Assembly: GCA_016791285.1 (NCBI GenBank)
Contig: JAEUMX010000216.1
Location: 1-7,106, forward strand
From: Burkholderiales bacterium
GTDB taxonomy: Bacteria; Pseudomonadota; Gammaproteobacteria; Burkholderiales; JAEUMW01
Direction: 5' to 3'
DNA: 7,106 nt
Part shown: one piece after another, positions 1-6,496 of the stretch
How positions within the stretch are numbered: the first letter of the stretch is position 1
Layout of the letters: every line of letters begins with the position of its first letter
Translations under genes and position numbers: made by a program
The notes under the pieces: generated by a model
What the model was told of the DNA's origin: nothing
What the model saw: only the letters and a program-made list of their open reading frames with translations
Databases searched by the model: none

Positions 1-1953
1 GACCTCGAGGTGCAGGTCTTCAGCAACGTCAACCGCCGCGACTTCGCCAAGGTCTTCGAGGCTGCGGGCGACGCCGGCCAGCCGACCAGTTACTACCTGA
101 CCTACCCGATGAATCTCGTCGCATCGGCCAACAACAACCACGTCTACCGCGCGAACCTGACGCTCTCGAAGACCGGGGCGTATCGGCTGACGACCCGCTT
201 CCGCATCCAGGGCGGACCCTGGATCTGGCACAACCAGTTCGTGTTCGACGGCGCGCAGCAGCGCGACCTCGCGCTCGTCGTGTCGCCCAGGAAGACGCTG
301 AGCCGCTTGATCTACGAGGTCTACACGCTGGTGGTCGAAGCGGTGCCGGGCGGTGGCCCCGGTCAGCGCAGCACGCTGGAAGACTTCACCGATCACGACA
401 CCGACGGCTACGACCCGTTCAACATCGGGTTCGTGCGCGACACGCTCGGCTTCAACACGGTGTGGCTGATGCCGATCTTCCCGATCACCCAGGTTCGCTA
501 CGATCCCGGGAGCGGTCAGGACGTCGCCAATGTGTCCCCCGGCAGCCCCTACTCGACACGTAACTACTTCGCTGTGAACGGTCTCTTCGACGAGACCGGC
601 GACCCCGCGCAGGCGATGAACGAGTTCCTTCACTTCGTGAACCGGGCCGATGCGATCGGCCTCGACGTCTTCATCGATGTCGCATTCAATCACTCGGGCC
701 GCGACACCGTGTTCGGGCAAGGCGCAGCGGACGCCGGCCTCGTTCCACCCGCGCAGATCAATGCGCGCATCCGCGACGTGCGGCCGGCGTGGGCAACGAA
801 CCGCAGCAACTATCGCGATCACGCACACAACGCCAACGAATGGGTGCTCTATGCACCGACCGATCGCATGGGCGAGCACCGCTGGTACGACGCCGGCCTC
901 GACTGGTTCTTCGGCAACTATTCGTCGCTCGGCCCCAAACCCGGCTTCGGCGACACCTGGGAAGGCGGCGCGCTGGACGAGCGCGATCTCTTCTACACCG
1001 ATCTCGACCCCGCCGGCGGTCGCGACTATGAGGTCGTCAACGTCTGGAACTACTTCGCGGCGGTGCTCGGCTTCTGGCTCGACCGCACCGGCAACAAGCT
1101 CGACGGCATCCGCGCCGACTTCGCCCAGGGACTGCCACCGCAAGCCTGGGAATACATCATCAACAAGACGCGCCAGAAGAAGTGGGATTTCGTCTTCCTG
1201 GCCGAGGTGCTCGATCCGGATCCGATTCGCTACCGGATGAACCGCCAGTTCGACATCATCACCACCGTCGACCACTGGCTCTATCGCAACGACGGCGTGA
1301 CGACGACCCAGCTTGTCTCCAGCCTCGACGCCGAAGCTGGCCTCTACGGCTACAACGCGGCCATCCTGCACAACGGCACCAGCCACGACGAGGAAGGCAA
1401 CGGCAACCTCTGGCTGATGACGGCGCGCTACGCGGTGGCGGCATCCGTCTACGGCGTGCCGATGGTCTACATGAGTCAGCCGCTCGGCATCCCGTACAAG
1501 GTCGACTTCCAGAATTCGTGGCAGAACATCAAGAGCTTCTGGGACAGCGCCAACCCGGCCGCACTCGCCATGTACCGGCGCATCAACCAGGCGCGCGAGG
1601 CGAGCCCGGCACTGCGCGGCACCAACCGCTGGTTCCTCACGCGCCAGACCGGCGGCGGCTTCAACGAGAACGTGTTCGCGGTGGCGCGCTGGGAGGGCGA
1701 CGATGTCGTCCTCGCCTTCGTCAACCTGCGCGACCAGGGGGTGAGCCCCGACGTGTTCGCGGTGCCCGCTGCGGTGCCTCTCGACGGGAGTCCGGGCGTG
1801 CGCTATCAGGCCTTCAACCTGGTCGCGGACAATCCGAACGCGCCGCTCTGGCCGCAGCCGCGCACGGCCGCCGACATTCGCGCGAACGGCGTCTTTGTTG
1901 CGTTCGGTTTCCCCAACGAGACGCAGTACTTGAGGCTGCGCAAGGTGCCTTGA
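1..1953 (+). CDS. GH13 alpha-amylase family enzyme, 5' end outside the window
   Basis: This is a glycoside hydrolase or transglycosidase of clan GH-H (family GH13), acting on alpha-glucosidic bonds; the substrate cannot be read from the sequence. Numbering from the GTG at position 10, residues 1 to about 100 form a beta-rich N-terminal domain (FSNVNRRDF at 4-12). The (beta/alpha)8 barrel follows, then a C-terminal beta domain from about residue 545. All four GH13 motifs are visible: region I FIDVAFNHSG (221-230, D223, H228), region II GIRADF (366-371, R368, nucleophile D370), region III FLAEVLD (396-402, acid/base E399) and region IV SHD (458-460, H459, D460). The frame is open through bases 1-9 and the GTG falls inside what looks like a conserved strand, so the true start is probably upstream and any signal peptide is unseen. 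It converges on the GMC oxidoreductase gene. The family call is secure; specificity (amylase, glucosidase, transferase) is not. Confidence 0.93.
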   Translation, partial: DLEVQVFSNVNRRDFAKVFEAAGDAGQPTSYYLTYPMNLVASANNNHVYRANLTLSKTGAYRLTTRFRIQGGPWIWHNQFVFDGAQQRDLALVVSPRKTLSRLIYEVYTLVVEAVPGGGPGQRSTLEDFTDHDTDGYDPFNIGFVRDTLGFNTVWLMPIFPITQVRYDPGSGQDVANVSPGSPYSTRNYFAVNGLFDETGDPAQAMNEFLHFVNRADAIGLDVFIDVAFNHSGRDTVFGQGAADAGLVPPAQINARIRDVRPAWATNRSNYRDHAHNANEWVLYAPTDRMGEHRWYDAGLDWFFGNYSSLGPKPGFGDTWEGGALDERDLFYTDLDPAGGRDYEVVNVWNYFAAVLGFWLDRTGNKLDGIRADFAQGLPPQAWEYIINKTRQKKWDFVFLAEVLDPDPIRYRMNRQFDIITTVDHWLYRNDGVTTTQLVSSLDAEAGLYGYNAAILHNGTSHDEEGNGNLWLMTARYAVAASVYGVPMVYMSQPLGIPYKVDFQNSWQNIKSFWDSANPAALAMYRRINQAREASPALRGTNRWFLTRQTGGGFNENVFAVARWEGDDVVLAFVNLRDQGVSPDVFAVPAAVPLDGSPGVRYQAFNLVADNPNAPLWPQPRTAADIRANGVFVAFGFPNETQYLRLRKVP

Positions 1954-1971
1954 GCCGTAAGGTGCGGCTTA
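1951..1971. repeat. inverted repeat joining two convergent stop codons; possible weak terminator
   Basis: The 15-bp gap between the GH13 and GMC genes contains GCCG (1954-1957), a 7-base loop and CGGC (1965-1968). The pairing extends outward through both stop codons (TGA at 1951-1953, TAA read on the minus strand at 1971-1969), giving a 7-bp stem with one G-T wobble. There is no T-run on either side, so a classic intrinsic terminator is not supported. It may slow polymerase or protect 3' ends, or be chance in G+C-rich DNA. Confidence 0.3.
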
Positions 1972-3681
1972 CAGGCTCTCGGCGAGCCGTCGCGCGAGGG
2001 TGAGCCCCGTCAGCACGGGGTTCACCGAGCCCACCGTCGGGAACACGGACTGGTCGCACGCGTAGGCGTTCGAGATGTGATGAAAGCGCCCGATGGTGTT
2101 GGTGACGGAGCTCGCGGGGGCGTCGCCCATCCACAGCGTGCCGGCCTCGTGATAGGTCGTCCCCAACCCGCGATGCCATTCGGGAAACGGCCGGTCGAGT
2201 GGGAACGGCTGGCTTTTCCAGCCGCCGTCGTAAAAGTACTCGATGTTTCCCGGCGCCTTCGCGACCGCCTGGGCGAGCACGAGCGCCGCCTGATCCATCG
2301 CCTGCCATACCTGGAAGTCCGTGCCGCCGAGCTGGATGTGCACGTACGCCCGCGGCACGCCGTACTCGTCGTACTCGTGGGGACTCAGGTTCATCCAGCT
2401 CGCGTTCGTGTGCGGGACGGCGCTGTTGCGATCGCCGGTCATCTCGCCGATCGCGCGGAAGGTGATCGTCACCCAGTTCGGATCGTCGTTGGCGAGCTGC
2501 GCGGTGAGGTTGTCGAGATCGGGAATCATGCGAAAGAGCAGTTCGTCCGAGCCCGATACGTGGGTCGATGCCGTGACCTGGAGATGGAAACGCCCGGCCG
2601 GCACCGCGCCGCGCACGAGCATCGCCGCCGTCTGCACGTGACCCGGCAGGGGCGGCAGTGCCGACCTGCGAACGCGCACGGTGAAATCGCTGCGCACGTG
2701 CGCCATCAGGTTGCGTCCCATCAACGCCGTCGGGAACGAATGGAGCGCGAGCCGCGTGCTCTCGATCGTGCTCGCGGCCAGGATCACGGCGCACTGCGGC
2801 GCGACCTGCAGATACTTGCGCTGGCCCGCGACATCGACTTCGAGCGTGTGCAGCGTACCGTTGGCGGCGTGCAGCTTGATCGCGTGGGCGAGCGGCACGA
2901 GGAAGAGTCGCCGATTCGCATCGCTGAGCCCGGAGTTGGCCACGTCCTCGCGCACGGCTTCGATCAGTAGCGGCAACGCGCTGTACTTGTCGAAGCTGAA
3001 GAGCCCGGATGCCGGCGGGCTACCCTGCACCGCGAGCGGCGCGACCTGGACCCCGTTCACGCCGATCCCGGTCTCGATATTCGGCACGGTCGCCGCCGCC
3101 GCGCTGACCTCCCCTTGCAGGACGGTGAGCAGGTCGCCCGAGATGAAGTCGGTGGCGGGGACGACGCCGGTCTCGCTCTCGACATCGGTGTAGTGCGCGC
3201 CGAGATACTGCGCGGTCGCGTTCGGCCAGCCCTGGAGGTCGCCCGCGGTCAGGCGCGGACACCAGCCGCCCCAGTAGATCGACTTGCCGCCGGTGCAATA
3301 GGCGAGACCCGGGAACTCGACGTTGCCCCGCCACGGAATTCCCCACACGAGCTCGCGCGCGACACCCGGATCGCTCCAGGGCGAGATCGCCGCGGGCACG
3401 TTGAGCCCGATGCGCGCCAGGTTCTGCACGTGCTCGGAGACCAGGAAGCGCCCCGCGTCGAGCAGCAGGATTCGCTTGCCCGGGTGCCGGCGAAAGATCT
3501 TCGTCGCGCAGTAGGCGCCATACATTCCCGCACCGATGACGACGGCGGAGAACGGCGCGCCGCCGCTGCCGGTCGCCTCGTCCCACGTGCTGCACAGATA
3601 GCGGCCGAGCGCATCGATCGAGAAGGTCGTGCTCTGAACATTGACCGGCCCGCCGGCAGGGATCAGATTCGGCAGTGGCAT
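1969..3681 (-). CDS. GMC family FAD-dependent oxidoreductase (His-Asn type)
   Basis: This 570-residue flavoenzyme should oxidise an alcohol or sugar hydroxyl using FAD. The nucleotide-binding motif is GAGMYG (50-55), with a ribose-contacting acid in LLLDAG (72-77, D75). The conserved GMC flavin loop GGKSIYWGG lies at 131-139, a second GMC motif around STIESTRLALHS (304-315), and the C-terminal substrate domain ends with HEAGTLWMGD (511-520) and NPVLTGLTLARRL (554-566). H511 and N554 match the His-Asn catalytic pair of cholesterol oxidase, choline oxidase and pyranose 2-oxidase rather than the His-His pair of glucose oxidase. The position where pyranose 2-oxidase binds FAD covalently (STHW) reads SIYW here, so FAD is probably not covalently bound. 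About 45 residues precede the FAD motif and show no signal peptide, which suggests a cytoplasmic enzyme. The ATG at 3681 has a strong GGGAGG site 7 bases upstream. It is probably the last gene of the DUF2235 operon. Substrate unknown; it could be an oxidase or a dehydrogenase. Confidence 0.93.
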   Translation of the reverse strand: MPLPNLIPAGGPVNVQSTTFSIDALGRYLCSTWDEATGSGGAPFSAVVIGAGMYGAYCATKIFRRHPGKRILLLDAGRFLVSEHVQNLARIGLNVPAAISPWSDPGVARELVWGIPWRGNVEFPGLAYCTGGKSIYWGGWCPRLTAGDLQGWPNATAQYLGAHYTDVESETGVVPATDFISGDLLTVLQGEVSAAAATVPNIETGIGVNGVQVAPLAVQGSPPASGLFSFDKYSALPLLIEAVREDVANSGLSDANRRLFLVPLAHAIKLHAANGTLHTLEVDVAGQRKYLQVAPQCAVILAASTIESTRLALHSFPTALMGRNLMAHVRSDFTVRVRRSALPPLPGHVQTAAMLVRGAVPAGRFHLQVTASTHVSGSDELLFRMIPDLDNLTAQLANDDPNWVTITFRAIGEMTGDRNSAVPHTNASWMNLSPHEYDEYGVPRAYVHIQLGGTDFQVWQAMDQAALVLAQAVAKAPGNIEYFYDGGWKSQPFPLDRPFPEWHRGLGTTYHEAGTLWMGDAPASSVTNTIGRFHHISNAYACDQSVFPTVGSVNPVLTGLTLARRLAESL

Positions 3682-3688
3682 GAGACAT

Positions 3689-3694
3689 CCTCCC
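3689..3694 (-). promoter_or_regulatory. Shine-Dalgarno site of the GMC oxidoreductase
   Basis: GGGAGG on the minus strand lies 7 bases ahead of the ATG at 3681. It fixes that start over the out-of-frame ATG at 3688, which directly abuts the site. Confidence 0.8.
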
Positions 3695-3724
3695 GTGGTT
3701 GCGTCGCGCCTGAGGTACGCGTAG

Positions 3725-4741
3725 TTACGTGGTCTGCGCGGGCGCCGGTCGATTCCCCGCGCCGCGCAGATCCACGAAGTGGTTCAGGAGGTCGAACCAG
3801 AACGGCGCTCCCAGGCTCACGGCGAGCCCCGTGATGAGCCAGCCCAGGATCTTGACGAACCAGCTGCCGCCCGCCTCCTGTCTGGTTTGCTCCCAGCAGT
3901 TGCGGAGGACGGGAGCGAGGCCATCGTGGCGGTCGAGACTTGCCGGGCTCAGGCACGAGAATCCGATCGGCAGTCCCAGCTTTTCGTACTTGGCGAGGCT
4001 CGCCGCCAGCTTCTTCACATCTTCCGCGGAAACGGTTGCAGCGCTATCGCCGGGCCGGGCATCGACACCCTCCACGCGACCCGTTGGCGCGACGCGACTC
4101 GCCGCGTCGGCCAGGGCGCCCCGCAGCGCCGGGGAACGCGCGAGCTGCGTCGCGATCTGCAGCGTATCCACGTTGAAGAGCACCGCGACCGCGATGCCGA
4201 TGACGAGCAACATGCGCCGCGCCTGCTTCTTGTACCAGCCCGATACCCGCTCCATTCCGCCCTGGTACCACGCCTCCAGGTTGGCCCGCGCGCGGCCGAG
4301 ATCGCCCTGCGCCGACTCCAGGAGCGGCAGGATCGCATCGCCGATGGTGTATCCGAATGCCTTGCACTTGAGCGCGGCGGCACGCACGTCCTCGAAGGTG
4401 CGCGGCTGGGCGAGACGCGCTGCGAACGCGGGATCGATCTGAGACGCCTTCTGCAGTATGACGTCGATCGTCGCATCGACGAAGTTGCCCGGCGGAATAT
4501 AGGACGGCGTGCGCGGCTTGCCCGGCAGATCGCGATACATGCTCGCGACCAGCGGGTGATTGATGATGCGCAGGTAGATCCAGCGATCGGAGACGAGATT
4601 GAAGATGCCTTCGCGCAGAAACTTCCCGCGGCGGCCGAGCTCCTGCGCGATCATCTCGTTGACGCCCGAGCAGAGCATGCTGACCAGGAGATAGATGAAA
4701 GCGAGACCGATGATCGCCTCGAGCACGCCGGGCAGGCCCAT
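3725..4741 (-). CDS. three-helix inner-membrane protein of unknown function
   Basis: I cannot name this 338-residue protein. Three hydrophobic segments are visible: about 8-25, 177-193 and 294-316. Positive residues follow the first (RRGK, 37-40) and precede the second (KKQARR, 171-176). By the positive-inside rule the N-terminus is periplasmic, residues 26-176 form a cytoplasmic domain, 194-293 a periplasmic domain, and the C-terminus is cytoplasmic. The predicted periplasmic part holds C263 and C282, which could form a disulfide. The last helix and tail carry a distinctive stretch, GAPFWFDLLNHFVDLRGAG (311-329), that looks conserved and family-defining. There is no lipobox. The start at 4741 is chosen because AAGGGGAG lies 9 bases upstream and the first helix begins just after it. 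The reading frame stays open far upstream, but that part is a shadow of the DUF2235 gene. It begins 23 bp after the DUF2235 stop and ends 43 bp before the GMC gene, so it probably shares their operon and may anchor or control the hydrolase. Confidence 0.85.
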   Translation of the reverse strand: MGLPGVLEAIIGLAFIYLLVSMLCSGVNEMIAQELGRRGKFLREGIFNLVSDRWIYLRIINHPLVASMYRDLPGKPRTPSYIPPGNFVDATIDVILQKASQIDPAFAARLAQPRTFEDVRAAALKCKAFGYTIGDAILPLLESAQGDLGRARANLEAWYQGGMERVSGWYKKQARRMLLVIGIAVAVLFNVDTLQIATQLARSPALRGALADAASRVAPTGRVEGVDARPGDSAATVSAEDVKKLAASLAKYEKLGLPIGFSCLSPASLDRHDGLAPVLRNCWEQTRQEAGGSWFVKILGWLITGLAVSLGAPFWFDLLNHFVDLRGAGNRPAPAQTT

Positions 4742-4750
4742 GGCTCGTCG

Positions 4751-4758
4751 CTCCCCTT
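4751..4758 (-). promoter_or_regulatory. Shine-Dalgarno site that sets the membrane protein start
   Basis: AAGGGGAG on the minus strand lies 9 bases ahead of the ATG at 4741, in the 23-bp gap after the DUF2235 stop. It supports a start here rather than any upstream in-frame start inside the DUF2235 gene. Confidence 0.75.
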
Positions 4759-4764
4759 CTCGCG

Positions 4765-6057
4765 TCAGGCAGCGCCGGACTGCGTCCGACCCGCAGTGAC
4801 CGCCACCGGCGCGGCCGCGCTCGCACCCATGTCCGCGCGGCCGGCATAAGCAAAATTGGGCGGCCGGTACGCGTGGTCCGCAGACCATTTCATGTGCGCG
4901 CTCTCGTCGATGGTCTCGCCCACGCCGCGGACCAGCATCGGCCGGTAGTACCGTCCGCCATTGGGCCTGAGCGCGCGGCCGATGCGATAGACGCCGAAGA
5001 GGAACTCGGCATAGGAATCGCGCACCGGCGAGAGGTATTCGTTGCCGCGAAGCTTGAAATCCTCGGGCAAGGCACGCTTGCAGCGCAGTTCCCCGACGCG
5101 CATGCGGACCTCGTCGGTGAACTCCAGACCTTCGGCGATCGCTTTCTCCGCGATCCACTTGAGCGGCGGGTCGGGCAGCAGGTCGTCCTGGTAGCCGCCG
5201 CCGACGTTGGTGTGCGCACCGGGGAACCAGCGTTGCTCCACGTCGCGCGTGTACTCGTGCTTGCGGTCCCACAACGTGACTTCGTAGTCCTCGCGCTGCT
5301 CGTCGATCGCGACCGCATGATAGGCGCACTCCACGACGCGGCCCAGACCCGTGTCGTGAAAGCCGTATCGCAGACGGGCCAGAGCGTTGTTCGAGAACAT
5401 CGGCACCCCGAGCGCGCCCACCGTATCCCACACGCCCAGGAACCGCACCTTGACGTTGCGCGAATGATCGCGGCGGAAGGCAACGAGCGACGGCTGCCTG
5501 CGGCTTTCGATGCCAGCGGCGAACTTCTCCCGGTAAAGCTCCCAGGCGCGCCGCACGATCGTAGACTTCGTGTGAGCGCGGCCTTCGACCCGACCGGTTG
5601 CAGGATCGACCTCGCCCGCGAAGAGCTCCCGTCGCGGCAAGCCGCAGCGATTGATCAGCCCCGCGAGGCTGCGCGCCGTGTAGGCGCCGCGGCTGAAGCC
5701 GAAGATGAAGATATCCGGGCCGGCCTCGAAAACTTCCCCGTCCGCCTCCGGTGCGCGCGGCGGTACGCCACGCAGCGGCTGGTATTCGTTGATGAGCCAG
5801 CAATAGCCCTGCAGGATGTTCTCGTCCAGCCCCCAGCCGAATGCGGCGCCGGTGACGCGCGAACCGGAGTTGGTGCCAACACCCGCGTCGTAGAACTTGA
5901 GCTGATCCTTGCACCCTGCATGCACGTCGGCAATCGCAGCGTAGATGCGGGACACATTGGTCTGGTCCTCGGGGGTGTTCCAGGTGCCGTCGAAACACAG
6001 CACGAGGCGCCTGATCCCATTGCCATCTGCGACCACGGGCTGAACTGCCATGTGCAT
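4765..6057 (-). CDS. DUF2235 alpha/beta hydrolase (Tle1-like lipase/phospholipase fold)
   Basis: This 430-residue protein is a serine hydrolase of the DUF2235 family, whose characterised members include Tle1 phospholipase effectors of type VI secretion. The hallmark opening LCFDGTWN lies at 20-27. The nucleophile elbow is GFSRG (120-124, S122) followed by AYTAR, the probable catalytic aspartate is D211 in GVWDTVG (208-214), and the histidine is H282 in WFPGAHTNVGGGY (277-289). The triad therefore looks complete. The last 20 or so residues are a loose Ala-rich tail. No signal peptide or membrane helix is seen, so it is likely cytoplasmic unless exported by a dedicated machine. AGGAG lies 5 bases before the ATG at 6057 and 11 before the ATG at 6051, so either could be the start. 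It is the first gene of a probable operon with the membrane protein and the GMC oxidoreductase. No VgrG, PAAR, Hcp or immunity lipoprotein gene is in the window, so a secretion role is not supported here. Substrate unknown; an acyl ester or phospholipid is the family-based guess. Confidence 0.9.
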   Translation of the reverse strand: MHMAVQPVVADGNGIRRLVLCFDGTWNTPEDQTNVSRIYAAIADVHAGCKDQLKFYDAGVGTNSGSRVTGAAFGWGLDENILQGYCWLINEYQPLRGVPPRAPEADGEVFEAGPDIFIFGFSRGAYTARSLAGLINRCGLPRRELFAGEVDPATGRVEGRAHTKSTIVRRAWELYREKFAAGIESRRQPSLVAFRRDHSRNVKVRFLGVWDTVGALGVPMFSNNALARLRYGFHDTGLGRVVECAYHAVAIDEQREDYEVTLWDRKHEYTRDVEQRWFPGAHTNVGGGYQDDLLPDPPLKWIAEKAIAEGLEFTDEVRMRVGELRCKRALPEDFKLRGNEYLSPVRDSYAEFLFGVYRIGRALRPNGGRYYRPMLVRGVGETIDESAHMKWSADHAYRPPNFAYAGRADMGASAAAPVAVTAGRTQSGAA

Positions 6058-6189
6058 CCCTGCTCCTGCGTCAACGTTTCCACCAAGCGGGTTGCAGCAG
6101 CGTACGCGCAGTCACGCGAGCGCACCATAGACCATTCGGACTAGGCAACGGCATCGCTGCGCGACGCAGGTCGGCACCCGGTCGGTCGC
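6058..6189. other. intergenic region upstream of the DUF2235 operon
   Basis: This 132-bp gap separates the DUF1289 stop from the DUF2235 start and should carry the promoter of the three-gene minus-strand operon. A possible -10 (TATGGT, minus strand, 6129-6124) has no -35 box at normal spacing; the nearest TTG-type hexamer (TTGCCT, 6148-6143) is only 13 bases away. A short hairpin, CTGCG-N3-CGCAG (6157-6169), has no T-run. I can assign neither a promoter nor a terminator with confidence. Confidence 0.4.
6063..6067 (-). promoter_or_regulatory. Shine-Dalgarno site of the DUF2235 gene
   Basis: AGGAG on the minus strand is 5 bases ahead of the ATG at 6057 and 11 bases ahead of the in-frame ATG at 6051. 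Both spacings are possible, so the protein begins MHMAVQ or MAVQ. Confidence 0.65.
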
Positions 6190-6444
6190 TCAGCCCCCCG
6201 ACCGCCAGCGCCGCGACGCCAGGTGCGCCAACACTGCGCGTTTCTCGTCCGCGGAGAAATCCCGCCAGCCGGCGATCTCCTCGAGCGTGCGGTAACACCC
6301 CAGGCACCACCCCGTGATCGGGTGGAGGGCGCACACGTTGACGCAAGGGGACGGAATGTCCTCGCCCTGCCCCGGTGCGGGAAGGTCATGCGGGTCGGTC
6401 GCTGTCATCGTGTCAGCATCCAGTGAGTGCTGCGTATCGTCCAT
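6190..6444 (-). CDS. DUF1289 small cysteine-motif protein
   Basis: This is a small protein (84 residues from the ATG at 6444) of the DUF1289 family, common in proteobacteria and of unknown function. The family core is visible as SPCVNVC, then TGWCLGCYRTLEEIAGW. The four cysteines are spaced C-x3-C-x8-C-x2-C, which suggests a bound metal such as zinc or an Fe-S cluster; that is inference. The C-terminal part is a short helix with many Arg residues. Neither candidate start, ATG 6444 or ATG 6408 (72 residues), has a good Shine-Dalgarno site. The longer one is listed because the extra N-terminal residues are hydrophilic and plausible. It is divergent from the SRPBCC gene and lies 132 bp upstream of the DUF2235 gene on the same strand, so read-through into that operon is possible but not shown. 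Confidence 0.82.
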   Translation of the reverse strand: MDDTQHSLDADTMTATDPHDLPAPGQGEDIPSPCVNVCALHPITGWCLGCYRTLEEIAGWRDFSADEKRAVLAHLASRRWRSGG

Positions 6445-6450
6445 CGACAC

Positions 6451-6496
6451 GGAGCGTCCGATGACACGGATTCTCGCCCTCGTACCGGAGACAGAC
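6451..6496 (+). promoter_or_regulatory. two equivalent ribosome binding sites ahead of the SRPBCC gene
   Basis: GGAG at 6451-6454 lies 6 bases before an in-frame ATG at 6461, and GGAG at 6487-6490 lies 6 bases before the ATG at 6497. Both starts continue ATGAC. The sites are equally good, so the start rests on the protein: the domain proper begins a few residues after the ATG at 6497. Confidence 0.6.

Noticed and set aside
2077..2970. A 297-codon open frame on the plus strand opposite the GMC gene, and similar shorter ones up to 3834.
   Set aside because: They mirror codon bias of the GMC gene and show no motif, ribosome site or plausible fold.
3725..5998. A single 757-codon open frame on the minus strand spanning the membrane protein and most of the DUF2235 gene.
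   Set aside because: Its first 419 or so residues are Arg/Pro/Ala-rich with no domain pattern and lie out of frame over the clearly real DUF2235 gene. A strong ribosome site and first membrane helix mark the true start at 4741. It is not a fusion.
4765..6057. Reading the DUF2235 gene as a type VI secretion effector with the next gene as its immunity protein.
   Set aside because: No VgrG, Hcp, PAAR or adaptor gene is present. The next gene is a three-helix membrane protein without a lipobox, unlike the periplasmic lipoproteins known for Tle1. The fold alone does not prove secretion.
4873..6144. A 423-codon open frame on the plus strand opposite the DUF2235 gene.
   Set aside because: It is the antisense shadow of a gene with intact catalytic motifs, has biased Arg/Ala/Val composition and no recognisable domain. 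Long antisense frames are expected in G+C-rich DNA.
6157..6169. CTGCG-N3-CGCAG hairpin after the DUF1289 gene as an intrinsic terminator.
   Set aside because: The stem is only 5 bp and no T-run follows on the relevant strand.
6338..6343. TTGACG resembling a -35 box on the plus strand upstream of the SRPBCC gene.
   Set aside because: There is no -10-like hexamer 16 to 18 bases downstream, and the bases encode part of the conserved cysteine motif of the DUF1289 protein.
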